A stretch of 64,000 bases of DNA, from positions 3,457,501 to 3,521,500 of the forward strand of contig OX438754.1 in assembly GCA_949316235.1 (NCBI GenBank), given 5' to 3'. The first letter of the stretch is position 1. Each line of letters starts with the position of its first letter. The translations under genes were made by a program, and so were the position numbers. Positions 52,172 to 63,748 of this stretch are shown here, piece by piece. The notes under the pieces were generated by a model. The model saw only the letters and a program-made list of their open reading frames with translations, had not been told where the DNA came from and did not search any database. Origin of the DNA: Oegoconia quadripuncta. Taxonomy: Eukaryota > Arthropoda > Insecta > Lepidoptera > Autostichidae.

Positions 52172-52349
52172 TTATAACTTCACAAAAATCGCGTTGTCAG
52201 TCCGCATGTCTTATGTTTAGTAGTTTTAAACCTATTGATCGATAGATATTAAAACACTACCAAAAATGTAGAATTACTGTAAAAAAATAGTCCAATGATA
52301 TTATCCTATATTTCGAGCGCAGATTCCAGTATGAAGTGCCGATGCTCTG

Positions 52350-52355
52350 AATAAA
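52350..52355 (+). promoter_or_regulatory. Poly(A) signal AATAAA for EPG5
   Basis: The first AATAAA after the EPG5 stop, 179 bases downstream, in CTGAATAAAAAAATC. Confidence 0.7.
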
Positions 52356-53100
52356 AAAATCATAAGTGGAATTTAGAAAATTTTTCAAACTGAAATATCG
52401 TTAATAATAATAATTAATAATAATTGTTCTTTATATTTATCGAATCAAATATTGTTGGACATTTATAATATTGTTACTTATCCCATTGTCCTTTACTTTC
52501 TTATATTCGGTACCATAACGGCACTTGTTTTTATCCAGGATAGGTCTTTCTCATACTGAAATCTCCGCAACGGAATTCTGAACCTTAAGAGAGGTATGTA
52601 GCTCAGTTGTAGAGACCAACGCCACGGTTTAGCGAAGACGCAAGTTCAAAGCCTTTCGAAATTTTCCCTTTCAATTATTTGTTTTAGTATGTTTACGTGT
52701 AAATAAGAAAATTCTGTCATGGACACTTGTGATTCAAAATAATTATCTGTGATGATAGCTTGAGACTGTTTCGTATTATTTAAAGTATGGTAATGGGATG
52801 CCTTGCAGATTGGGACCAATTCGTATTCCGGTATGGTTGTTTCTTAAACAAATGCCATGAGTAGACGCAACCGACGAATTAGGAACAATCTGCGAAGTCG
52901 TGCACGTTTTCGCTTTATCCACCGACATCGATTCGATTGAGACCGCAGATCGGCAAGTGACTCAACTGGCCTCTGTGATTTTATATGAAAAGCGAGGTAA
53001 AAGGATAAACAATAATTTAAATAATTTATCAAAAATAGTGATTATGGGATTTACAAATAGGAGGAATTGAATAGCACTGTATTGAGTGCTAAATAATTCC
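52356..53100. other. Intergenic sequence, no gene seen
   Basis: AT-rich. A degenerate tRNA-like string (GTATGTAGCTCAGTTGTAGA ... GCAAGTTCAAAGCC) lies at 52592-52665, but its outer ends do not pair. I regard it as a SINE head or tRNA relic, not a tRNA gene. Confidence 0.4.
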
Positions 53101-53109
53101 ATCATATTT

Positions 53110-53460
53110 GGTAACTTTCGTAACTGGCTATAAAATGGGAAATAGTCATTCCGCAACCGGTTACGGAGTGAAAATTCCGTTGGTTCCAATTTAGTGATTA
53201 TTGTGAATTCGTGGAGACAAAATGGGACATGATTTCCCATTCCGTAACCGGTTACGACATGGGAATTCCTTCAATCTCGTTTGGTAACTAAACTTCGTAA
53301 TTGGCTACAAAATTGCCCTCTCCGTAACCTGTTGCGGGTTGGTGATTCTTGCGGTCCTGTTTGGTAACTAAATTTAGTAACTGGGAAATGATTTCCCATT
53401 TCGTACCCGGTTGCGGAAAGGGAATTCTTTCAGGCCCATTTGGTAACTAAGTAGCTTTGC
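53110..53460. repeat. Degenerate tandem array with palindromic core CCGTAACCGGTTACGG
   Basis: Four units spaced about 80-90 bp centre on TCCGCAACCGGTTACGGA (53151), TCCGTAACCGGTTACGAC (53241), TCCGTAACCTGTTGCGGG (53321) and TTCGTACCCGGTTGCGGA (53400), joined by GGTAACTAAA and GGGAATTC-type spacers. Confidence 0.75.
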
Positions 53461-53754
53461 CGGCGCATCGCACCGCAGACCGCAAATGATAGTAATACCA
53501 CCGTCATATAAAATCATAGAAATAAGTAATGACGTATTATATAAGTTTTGAGGTGTCGGTGGATGAAAGGCAATTATAGTAGTGTTGCACATAGAAATAC
53601 GAATGTCACCGCCTACAGAACCCCTTTATGTTACTCGTATTGCTATTATAGATGAGTTTTTACAATGCACGATATAGATTAATTCAATAAATAAAATTCA
53701 TTGGATGCGTTAAACGGTTAGCCTATTATCGATCTGATTTAGATTTTTTTTTTA

Positions 53755-54008
53755 CAAACACACAGCGCCATTTAAGTCCACAGTAAGCATCTAGGCTTGT
53801 GTTCCATAACACAACTGGTATCCATATACCAGATGGTTGATAAACTACACACATACATTTTTTTTGTAAATAAATACATGTATAAATGAAAAACATCCAC
53901 ACACATGTCTGTATTCATCATACAAACATATGCCCCTAACGGGATTCGAACTCGCGACCATTTGGTATAGTAGCAGAGTTTCTAACCACTACACCAATCA
54001 GGTCGTCA
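53755..54008 (-). repeat. SINE family A, minus strand
   Basis: CACAGCGCCATTTAAGTCCA at the left, GGGATTCGAACTCGCGACCA and CACTACACCAATCAGGTCGT at the right. Confidence 0.88.
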
Positions 54009-54375
54009 ATATATTCAAGTATATAATTCTAAAATCACAGATACGTTTATGTTTTTGTTATTTGTATTGATACGAGAAGTGACAGATGCCCTAGAATTAT
54101 AATGGAAAGAAATATATTTGTTTTAGATGGCTCAAACAGGACACAGACCGATAGTTTGTCACAGATTTCACACTGGTCAGTCTCATTGACTGTCTTATCC
54201 GCACAACCGGACACTGACAGTAATGATTGACGAATGAAAGACTACAGATTGCCATAAAATAAAAAAGTTCAAAGAAATACCTTAAATTTGATTTCAATAC
54301 TAACAACACAGACAAAACAAACGTCCAATGGTTACAAATAGTCCAATTTCCGAAATGTCTTCCCAGGGTGTCTAA

Positions 54376-54630
54376 GGCCCGTATTAATAAACCGTTCTCA
54401 AGATTGAGAACAGTTTTGTGACCGGTCTCAAGTAAACGTGTTAATTAATAAACCTTACTTAAAACTCAAGACTAGCATTTATTCGTCGCTTTGGCGAATA
54501 TTTGTGAAGTGATCGCAGCTGAGTAGACCTCAAGATTGGTTTATAAATCAGCACGGAGATAGAGATAGCGTCAACTTCTCGAGACGCATCTCCGGTGATA
54601 CAGCCTCAAGACTTGTATTGAGATTGGTTT
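54376..54630. mobile_element. Harbinger-like MITE, diverged copy
   Basis: Begins GGCCCGTATTAATAAACC after TAA; shares GACCTCAAGATTGGTTTATA and CCTCAAGACTTGTATTGAGA with the complement of 56652-56973. The right end is incomplete. Confidence 0.7.
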
Positions 54631-55713
54631 AATTGTTGCGTCGAATATTTTTGTATGCGTTTCTGTAATATACAAACAAACGTTTTATCTATCCGGTGGT
54701 GATAGGGGAATAAGTGGCGGGTGCGTTCGTAATTCTATGGCTTTGTAAATAAATTGTTCACTCTGCCCGATGATAGGCCTTAGCTAATAATTATGACAAA
54801 ATATTATTACTCTTTTTTTCTTTAACATAGTCTTTAGGTCAGACCTTTTATATTAGTTATTGTCCATTGTATTTTATATTTTATTGCATGTTTTAACATT
54901 TTGTTACGATAGTTGTGGCTTTAGAAGTTATATTGATGGGATAATGTTGAGTTATAGGTATTTAACAACAAACATATTCATGTATTATAAAGGAACGTTT
55001 GGGTCGATGTTATCTTTGTATTAATCATATCTTACTCGATTACGTAATTTTATATGCCAAAGATATTTCGTTATTGATAGTCTCTTTAGAAAAGATTGTT
55101 AACGAAATTATAATTAATAAGAAGGTAGGGATAATTAAGAGGGTTAATTCCGTCCAGTGGCGTACTCATTGGATAAATTAAGATTACTTTTCAAATACAG
55201 ATTAAATTAAAAAATCGCTCTGACCTGCAGTCGAGAAGCCTAAAGTTAACTATAAATGATACATACGAGTAAATAGCTTTGTAGGGGTTGTTTTCCAAAA
55301 TTCACGAATATAAAAGAAGTGGCCGTTTTTATCAATAATTTGAAATTTTCGAAAATAACATTAATTTATCCAACGGAATAAACTCTCTTAAGGGCGTGCG
55401 CTGTTTAGAGCGGGATCCTGCATCGGGCCGCGCGATTGACGCCTTATTGTGACTTTTCTCTGCATAGTGTGAAAAATCAATTTTCATCCTACTTTGAAGC
55501 CCGTCAGTCATGTCCAGGAACGGTAGAAAGTGCAAATTACTGGCGACCCTATGTACAGTCTGTAAGGCTCACACTCGGTCATCCAACCCTATAACATGTC
55601 CCGTTTAACGCAGCAGATGATCTAAGAATCTGATTTACCACTTGCTGACAAAAGAATCCAAGCCAATCCAGAATTTTCCTAGACAACTTCGGACCGTTTC
55701 ACTTGTATACTTT

Positions 55714-56415
55714 TATGTCGTGCGAGATAATATTTTTGCTGTTCATTCGCTTGGACGAAATATACAACTATCTCACTCCTACGTTGCGCGCGACTGACGA
55801 TATTATAATACGGGGACTGGTACTTAAGTCCTTGATAAATTAACATCTGCTTTACTTGTTATTTTAACATCTGAAAATAAAATAAACTGTTCCGAAAGTG
55901 AGTTTAACCTATCTGAGTCTATCAATCATCAGTCAGAACTTATACAATGAAAAATATATCAGTCACTTATAATTTATATAGTCAGATATTATGACGAGCC
56001 CAGTGCGAATTGGTTCGCTCTGGCTACGTGGTCCGACTGCCTTTGTCCTACCGACCGGACATGAATTTTTTCCTGTTGGTCCGATTAATCGGACTGCAAG
56101 GAATTGAAATTCCGATTTGTCCTACCGATCCGATCACAAGATGAGAAAATAATAGCCACTTGAACTGTCTGTAATATTATCAAGGACTATATCTTCCAGA
56201 TATACAATTGTGAAACAAAGATTTTTTTTTTTTTTTTTTAATTAGAATGGGATCGCTCTTGACCTTAATCTTGACCTTGACCTTAATTGATTGAGTTATT
56301 TGACAAATAAGGTCATGACATCGTTTGTCGCGCGCGACATGGGAGTGAGAGTGGGATAGTTGTATATTTCGTGCGTATGCGCATGAGCACGACAAATATT
56401 ATCTCGCGCGACATA
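55714..56415. mobile_element. Foldback element with about 75-bp arms
   Basis: TATGTCGTGCGAGATAATAT and ACGAAATATACAACTATCTC (55714-55780) are inverted relative to GATAGTTGTATATTTCGTGC and ATTATCTCGCGCGACATA (56355-56415). No coding capacity between. Confidence 0.75.
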
Positions 56416-56651
56416 AACGTTTATCGCGCCTGTCATGCTACTAGTGCTGGGGTTCGATCGCGCTAAGTTTGAACGGTATTACCGAAGCTAGACCAAAAAC
56501 GTTACGTTAAGCACATTTCGTATCGCGGTAATCATTTGAAAGGAAATTAACCAAGTAGTTTTTAATACTCGTGGTTAGCTCCTTGGTTTTACTTTGCTAG
56601 CATCAACGATATAATCGTTCACAAAAACATTTTTTACATTAGCTAAACTAA

Positions 56652-56973
56652 GGCCCGTATTAATAAACCATTCTCAATACAAGTCTTGAGGCTGTATCAA
56701 CCAAGATGCGTCTCAAGCAGTTGACGCTATGTCAAGCTGTGTGCTAATTTATAAACCAATCTTGAGGTCTACTCAGCTGAGATCACTTCTCAAGTATTCG
56801 TCACAGCGACGAATGAATGATAGTCTTGAGTTTCGTTTATTATTACGCGCACCTCTCAAGTGAGTACTGCACGTGCTTTTTAGGTCTCAAGTTAGGTTTA
56901 TTAATCAACACGTTTACTTGAGATCGGTCACAAGACTGTTCGGAAACTTGAGAATGGTTTATTAATACGGGCC
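56652..56973. mobile_element. PIF/Harbinger-type MITE (322 bp)
   Basis: Inverted ends GGCCCGTATTAATAAACCAT ... ATGGTTTATTAATACGGGCC, continuing to TCTCAA/TTGAGA, with TAA duplicated at 56649-56651 and 56974-56976. A three-base TWA target duplication is the mark of PIF/Harbinger. Confidence 0.9.
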
Positions 56974-57359
56974 TAAAGCTAAACCAAAACCAAAAACGCT
57001 CCGTTCGAAGTAAAACCGTTATAAAATAGCGCGATTGGTCACCTGGATTGGTTGTCCGGACTCAACGACACACGACACCCGCACCAATGTGTATTGAATA
57101 GGTAAATGTCTTTCATAATGGCCATTGACAATCGGCGACGTGTTTAATATTTGTAAGATTTATATAATGATATTTTTTCTACGTCATGCTTGCTCAAGAA
57201 ATGCCATGTCAAGTTTTGTAAGAATAAAAAAAGCATCGTTCATACTGTTGTTTTATTCAGTCGTAGTAGGTTTTCCATTCCCAATGAACAAATTAATTTA
57301 TGTATGTATATTTATTTTAAAACGGGAAAGAATTAAACATAATTAATCACAAAGGTTAG

Positions 57360-58001
57360 AGGCATTCGAGATGTGGTGCTGGAGACGAATGGAGGGAATA
57401 AGCTGGACCGAGAAGAGAACAAATGAAGAAGTGTTAATGATGGTAAAGGAGAAGAGATGCCTGTTAGCCATAGTTAAGAATCGAAAAGGAAAGATGATCG
57501 ACACGATATCTTTTTAAGAACATAATTGAGTGAAAGATTGAAGGAAAGAGAGGAAGGGGAAGACCTAGGCGTAATTACTTTGACCAAGTGAAAGAAAAGG
57601 TGAATGTTGTATCGTACCAAGAGGTAAACGAGCCCTCGTTTACCCTTTCCGCCCGGAAAGTAGAGAGACGTGGTCATTGCTCCACCGACAAGAGCATAGC
57701 TCTTAAATTGAAGAGAATCACAGAGTACATAATATCGACTATCCTCAAATATCATAGGAAAGCAGCTCTCTTAAAAGATGAGTCAGTAAGTTCTAGGCGG
57801 CATGAACCAAAATGGGTCACACCACTCACGAGAACAACTTTTGCTGATAGATTTTTCTTTCACATGGCGCCTTTACTTTATAATCGTGTCAATAAAAGTC
57901 GAAAAATATACAATTTACGCAGAAGTACCTGTAAAAATATCTTAAAAGAATGGTTACTTACCTTAGACTACGAAGACACTGAAAAAATTATCCATTCCTA
58001 A
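57360..58001 (+). pseudogene. LINE ORF C-terminal fragments
   Basis: WRRMEGISWTEKRTNEEVL (57370-57440) and MVKEKRCLLAIVKNRKGKM are RTE-type. The following 137-codon frame (57588-58001), with TPLTRTTFADRFFFHMAPLL and YNRVNKSRKIYNLRRSTC, looks like the C-terminus of a jockey/CR1-type ORF. Two elements appear to be joined; neither is intact. Confidence 0.55.
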
Positions 58002-58058
58002 GCAGTTCTCTACACACATGCGAGCACTTATTCTACGCCTGACCGAAATACAGACATT

Positions 58059-58128
58059 GGTGTCGATTCTGATATGACTTCTCTAAAGTAAAACCAGTTT
58101 TAAAGTAGTGAATTTCTTCCTGGAATAA
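58059..58128. mobile_element. MITE family GGTGTCG, left-end fragment
   Basis: GGTGTCGATTCTGATATGAC then AAAACCAGTTTTAAAGTAG, preceded by ATT. Truncated before a separate inverted-repeat element. Confidence 0.7.
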
Positions 58129-58141
58129 CCGACCCGGTAGC

Positions 58142-58296
58142 ACTAACTTAAAGCTATTCAGCAGTCAGACCGCGTAACTCAATTGCTTTGGGAATTGTTA
58201 TCGTTTATGACGTCCATGCACTATCTGTTCTTGTCATATCGTAACATAATGACACGGACGGACAGTGCATTGCTATCGCTATAGCTTTAAGTTAGT
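58142..58296. mobile_element. Small foldback with ACTAACTTAAAGCTAT ends
   Basis: The 16-base ends are exact complements; the interior is 123 bp without coding capacity. Confidence 0.65.
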
Positions 58297-58853
58297 ACAA
58301 GTTCTATTGTGTCATTTGATCGGTTACGTTCTGGTGTATCGCTCGCTCGGCAAATTCACATTTTCTCATTGGTCAACGTAATTTAAGGCCAGGGACGATT
58401 ATCTCGGGGAATTTATCAAATGTCATTCATTATTTGTTTACCGCAACTAGTTCGTTAGAACTTATAGGTATCCATGGCTATGCCACGCTGACTTTTGTGT
58501 GAAAACGCTTAGCGTAGAATTCATGGAACAGAAAAATATGTAGTTTAAAAATCCAATGCATCTCCTGGCTCCATCATCAAATCGTCGACACTAAGTAATA
58601 TAAGTCTCACAAAATTAACGTTGCAGAGTGTATGTATAGGTTGTACCTTTTACGAAAAAAATAAAACATTAAAGTTAACAGATTTCATTCAAAAAATAAA
58701 ATTGACAAATTTAAATTTTGTGAGTTGGAACTATACCACAATGCACAAACACGTGCCGCGGTATCTTTGATTTGGTGGCTTGCTGTGATTGGTTGCGCCC
58801 TGTGCCCCGCCACCCGCCACCCCCTTTGGCGTCTTCCATATCAATGGAACATT

Positions 58854-59168
58854 CGTGTCAATTCTGATGTACAACGAACTAACTAAATCAGATACATCCT
58901 TTTCTAACACTATTAACATGAAAGGGACGACTATAAATTAAGTCCTGTCAAATTAAGTTAAGAGCTGTCAAAACAAGTCGCTCCATAGTATTTTAATCGT
59001 GACGTCGCTAGATGTACACCTAATATTGATAAAGAAGTGCTTGTTTTGATCCTTTTACTTAATTTGACAGGACTTAATTATATGTCGTCCTTTTCATGTA
59101 TTAGTGGTTAAAAAAGGATACATATAATTTAAATTTACTTTAGTTCGTTGTATATCCGAATCGACACC
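58854..59168. mobile_element. MITE family GGTGTCG, long copy (315 bp)
   Basis: CGTGTCAATTCTGATGTACA to the complement at GAATCGACACC, with ATT duplicated at 58851-58853 and 59169-59171. Inner inverted arms (GACTATAAATTAAGTCCTGT against GACAGGACTTAATTATATGT) make most of it a hairpin. Confidence 0.85.
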
Positions 59169-59171
59169 ATT

Positions 59172-60655
59172 GCCTGTTTTTTCTCATCGATAAAACAATG
59201 GACAACCGAAATGTTACTTCATTTCTTTTCTGTTAATTTGTATTTTCATTTGAACTTACATTTAATTTTTTAATCGGAAACAAAATTTAAGGCTAGCTTT
59301 TTTAATAACAATTAGAAGTAAGTTTAAATTAACTTTCAAGATTTAATTACATTTGTTTGTAAAAGCTCTATTAAAACATACAGGAATGAATTAAATTTAA
59401 CTTAAAAATAAGTACAAAGGCGGACTTATCCCATAGAGGGATCTCTTCCAGTCTACCTTGGTTTATATAAAGAACACATTGACTGGGCGTACACAAAGTT
59501 AGTTTGCAAAGTATATTGTTAGTTACAAGTGAAGCTCATAAATAAAAGGAAATTAGCTATTAAATGCGGATCTCTATGTATAGCATACATGAAACTGCTC
59601 TGTCCAGAGGTCTCCGCACCTTTTCTTTTTATAAATATAGGTTTTTCCTCATTTTCACACATCATTCTGCATAAATGAAATTCAACTCAGTCACAAACTC
59701 TTGAAACATCACAGACATGTGAGTGACATGAAAGTATTCATTTGTTTCATTGTCAATGATAAAATGTAATGCAGTTGTACGGTTTACCGTGCATTAGTTA
59801 TTTATGTCATTGCTTAGTATGCATTTTCACACCGTTCGCGTCGATATATCAATAGACAATTAATCAGTGAATTACACGCACTCAAGGCAAGCGGTTGTTT
59901 TATCATAGCATAGCACACACCGCGCCCTATCACCCTAGCACCTTTAGCATCCCTTATCATAAGTGTAGTTTACCCCTACAGCAGTATAATAGGTATCTCT
60001 CGAAAGAGGCCGATAACAAGATGCCTTAGTACCTACACCTATATACGGTTACTACAATATCCATTACAATGTTTATATCCCCCCTTTCCTCGTAATGATA
60101 TTAGTAAGTGACAATATTCGTTATACGTGACAATCCGTTAGTATGAGCACGAGAATATGCCTATCATCATGCTCCTACCGGTAGGAGCATAAGGACAAAG
60201 GCCTCCCCCAAACATGTCCACAACGATTATTTGTATTAAATTCTCAATAATGGACATAAATTCAACTTCGACAATTTGAATAAATACTGATAATGGTAAC
60301 ACATTCACACAAAATATATATGCAAGTGCGTAAAATTTGATCACAAGTTCTTAATTGTGTAATAATTTAAAGGTTAAGTACTACCTACTTAATCTAAATA
60401 ATATGTAACAACAAAACAAGATAGAGCGATTTATATTATTTATTGTCATTATTATCAGCACAAGATTAGGTAATCTATAATATCTTGTTATGAAATATTT
60501 TTGACAGTACGTTACACGTCACACCTACTATAGTTTCTGCAACTGCAAGGTAATAAATACCAAAACGCGTGTTACAGCATGAGTGTTCTATTAATATTTT
60601 TATACGTTACTTCTTCTACGAAAATAACACCTAGAATAATTATACTAGCTTAGGG
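59172..60655. other. Intergenic, no recognisable feature
   Basis: AT-rich sequence with short open frames only, none with family resemblance. A small palindrome around 60170 (CATGCTCCTACCGGTAGGAG) stands out. Confidence 0.4.
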
Positions 60656-60659
60656 TTGT

Positions 60660-60990
60660 AGACAAAATAACTCGCGTCGATATCGATAACGACAACGCCT
60701 CGTCGCACACCGCCAAGCATACGGTCGACTATTTGGCGACGTCAAACGTGGAATTATTGGGTCACCCGCCGTATAGCCCAGACCTCGCACCTTGCGATTT
60801 TTATTTCTTCCCGAAAATAAAAGAAAAACTTCGAGGAAACCGTTTTATGGACGCCGAGGAAGCAGTGTCTGCGTTTCAAAAGCCCGTCGAAGACGAAATC
60901 GAAGAAGGACGAGTGGGCAAAGTGCTTTTCCCAGTGGTTCCATCGGTTGCAGCGATGTATTGACGTGAATGGACGCTATTTTGAAAAGAT
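60660..60990 (+). pseudogene. mariner (DD34D) transposase C-terminal fragment
   Basis: DNASSHTAKHTVDYLATSNV starts with the second catalytic Asp (60691). The third Asp is in SPDLAPCDFYFF at 60796, with 34 residues between, as in mariner. The frame breaks near 60915 (EEGRVGK), after which WAKCFSQWFHRLQRCIDVNG continues in a different frame to TAA. The N-terminal half, including the first Asp, is absent. Confidence 0.9.
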
Positions 60991-61635
60991 ATAATAAAAC
61001 GAATAACTTGCTAGTTTGTTTAGTTCTTCATTTTCTAAGAACTTTCAGTGTCGCCCTCGTATATATGCGACTTTTAGAAGTTAAAATATTGGTGGCTGTA
61101 ACAATGTGTCGTAGAAATATGAGTAGTACTTAGTAGGTAGTATTATTGGTACGAACATTTTACTCTTACAAGCTTCTGCTTTATAAATATATGTAGGAGA
61201 AAGTATAAAGGGAAATTAAGTTAGAATAGAACCAACCCATGTCTTCCCGTGGGTGTGGTAAAAGGCGACTAAGGGACTTTAAACAAAGAAATACTGTGAA
61301 TTTCTGTATACTTCCTAAGGTAAACCGTGGATGTTATTTCAATCATTACACTTTTAATGTTTGGAACACCCAAACACTATTGTTTGGAATATCTTTGACC
61401 ACCCCATTTGGGATAGAGGTCGAGCCGTTATGTATGTATGTTTAGCAATTTCTAACAGATCTGAATGACGTTATGTATGTATGTTATTTAAGTGTAACCG
61501 AAATTTATCTATCACATGATTTACACCAATCAAGATATAAAGTATAACAAAATCCAACTAACTAACTGTTTGGAGGGTCCAAACAATGTCATAAAAAATT
61601 AAGTCTGGTGCCATCATTGGCGACATCATCATTTG

Positions 61636-61892
61636 GCGACCTGTTTGGTGTAGTGGTTAGCAACTCTGACCACTATACCAAAAGGTTGCGGGTTCGAATC
61701 CCGCTAGGGGCATATGTTTGTGTGATGAATACGGACATGTGTACCCGAGTTATGGATGTTTTCATTTATAATAAGTATTTATTTCCAAAAAAAAAAGTAT
61801 TTATGTAGTATATCAACCATCTGGTATCCACAACACAAGCCTATAGTCGCTTACTGTGGAACTAGATGGCGATGTGTGTATGTCTAAGGATA

Positions 61893-61905
<13 letters not shown>
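61636..61905 (+). repeat. SINE family A, near full length
   Basis: GCGACCTGTTTGGTGTAGTG, box B GGTTCGAATCCCGC, tail TAGATGGCGATGTGTGTATG followed by (AAAT)n. Confidence 0.93.
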
Positions 61906-61935
<30 letters not shown>

Positions 61936-61937
61936 AT
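61895..61937. repeat. (AAAT)n microsatellite
   Basis: About ten repeats of ATAA between two inverted SINE copies; probably their merged tails. Confidence 0.9.
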
Positions 61938-62198
61938 ATCCTTAGACATACACACAGCGCCATCTAGTTCCACTTTAAGCAACTATAGGCTTGTGTTGTG
62001 AATACTAGATGGTTGATATACTACATAAGTACATTTTTTTTGTAAATAAATACTAATTATAAATGAAAAACATCCATAACTCAGGTACACATGTCCGTAT
62101 TCATCACACAGACATATGCCCCTAGCGGGATTCGAACCCGCAACCTTTTGGTATAGCGGTCAGAGTTGCTATTAACCACTACACCAAACAGGTCGTCA
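61937..62198 (-). repeat. SINE family A, inverted partner
   Basis: ATCCTTAGACATACACACAG, GCGCCATCTAGTTCC and GGGATTCGAACCCGCAACCT to ACACCAAACAGGTCGTCA; tail-to-tail with 61636-61905. Confidence 0.93.
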
Positions 62199-62509
62199 AA
62201 CGGATATTCGTTCAATTCAATTCGTATCAAAACGTCAACAGGATATTTATTTATTATTATTATCATTGTGTTGCCGACTGTACTAAATTTAGCAAGCGAG
62301 CTATACGGCAAATAATTAGAGATCGAACGCTGTTACGGCTGCTGGTATTGCTAATGTTACTAAGACAGTGTATTGTAATGAAAAATTATGCTGTAATAGT
62401 ATATTTACACAACACTACGAGAATAGATAACATAAATACATTGTTCCTTGTTCCACTCCCGCCGTGCCTTTATATGTTGTAAAACCTAATTTAAGCTACC
62501 TCGATTCAA

Positions 62510-62765
62510 TCACGGCACTAGCATCTTCCCGTGGTAATGCATCACTAGTCCGAGCACAGCGGATGCTGTCGCAACACCACTGGCCTGCGGCGTGGTCAGG
62601 GCGCTGCCCCATAGCCAGCCCGGTGGCAGCCAGCTGACCGCGTGGATCACGTCGAGGAGGAGTTTGGTTGAAGTGAGAGAGGCTTGCGTGAACCGTGCCG
62701 GGGCGCATTTCGTGGCCTGGGGAGATTTTAGCTTCTGCGCAGAGTAGTGGAGAGCTCTGATTGAT
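62510..62765 (-). CDS. PEX11G: PEX11C/PEX11G-like peroxisomal protein, last exon
   Basis: On the minus strand an acceptor (CATCCAACAG) precedes 62765 and the frame runs SIRALHYSAQKLKSPQATKC to a stop at 62510, about 85 residues. The end carries LLLDVIHAVSWLPPGWLWGS, which resembles the conserved C-terminal D-x-x-x-AVHWLP-x-G-x-LW segment of PEX11 gamma, then a hydrophobic stretch (VATASAVLGLVM) that would be the last membrane segment. PEX11 proteins are peroxisomal membrane proteins that promote elongation and division. The extension upstream of 62765 in the open frame is intron. Other exons were not found; gene assignment rests on this short exon. Confidence 0.6.
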
Positions 62766-62854
62766 CTGTTGGATGACAATAATTTATTAGTTAATAACCG
62801 ACGTGAAAAGAAGGAGGCGGTTCTCAATTCAAATGTATTTTTGTACGTACATTT

Positions 62855-63042
62855 TTTTTTTATTTCGGACACTTACACCTATCATCGAGTCGGATAAACA
62901 TACATAAATATTTATATAAACATCCATAACTCAGGAATAAATGTTCATATTCATCACACAAACATTTACCCGTCGCGGGATTCGAATTCGCAACCGATGG
63001 TTTCGCTGACGGGGTCACTGTCCATTACACCAATCGGTCATC
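62855..63042 (-). repeat. SINE family B, minus strand
   Basis: TATTTCGGACACTTACACCT at the left; GGGATTCGAATTCGCAACCG and CATTACACCAATCGGTCATC at the right. It lies just upstream of the PEX11-like exon. Confidence 0.88.
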
Positions 63043-63044
63043 TA

Positions 63045-63745
63045 TTATAGCCATGTAATATAAGCCAGCGGCTTAGTAAGTTGGATCTGAGGAGGACGTC
63101 CTTCCACAAGGGAACCTTATGAAGCTTTTAATTATTTTGTTTGAATGGGTATTCCGTCAGGGTAGTCCCCTATAGATTTAGTGAAGGTTTGACGACGCAC
63201 ACCGGATATAGACAACGGAACCTTAATGAAGTCGGTTGTATTACCAATTTTTGACTAAAGTGATGCTAAAATACATTATTTGAAAATCAGCTATTTTAAT
63301 AATGTCAAAAAATGTGCTGGAATAATAATCACACAAAAAATTAATGCCACTGTAATTTTTAAGGGTTTACATCATTTTTAGTGAGCATATTGGCGTCACG
63401 TGTTGCCGGAATCCTCATTCTAAAGGCCGTAAAGCCAACGCTATGGAGAAGCTAGCCTAGATAGGCATTCTTGTGAGGCAAGCATGAGTCATGAACTCAT
63501 GAAATTAACTCGATACATTACGATAACGTGGAGATTCTTGCCTAAACCCATAGACCATAGTTCAAGGTCTATTTATACAATAAATGTAAATAGCGTCGTC
63601 TGGCGCAAATATTATTTGTTTTTTTTTTTAATTCAATAACATAACTAATCAATGGGGTAGCAGCGTTGACAGGTTAGGCAAAGGATCCGGTTTATGGAGC
63701 TTGCAGTATGTAGGTACTGCAGAGGTCTAGGGTTTATCTATCTCA
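63045..63745. other. No recognisable gene
   Basis: AT-rich, no ORF with family resemblance on either strand; it could be intron of the minus-strand PEX11-like gene. Confidence 0.4.
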
Positions 63746-63748
63746 ATC

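Noticed and set aside
7201..63042. tRNA genes suggested by box A/box B matches at many places
   Set aside because: The heads are followed by constant SINE bodies and lack paired acceptor stems; they are tRNA-derived SINEs.
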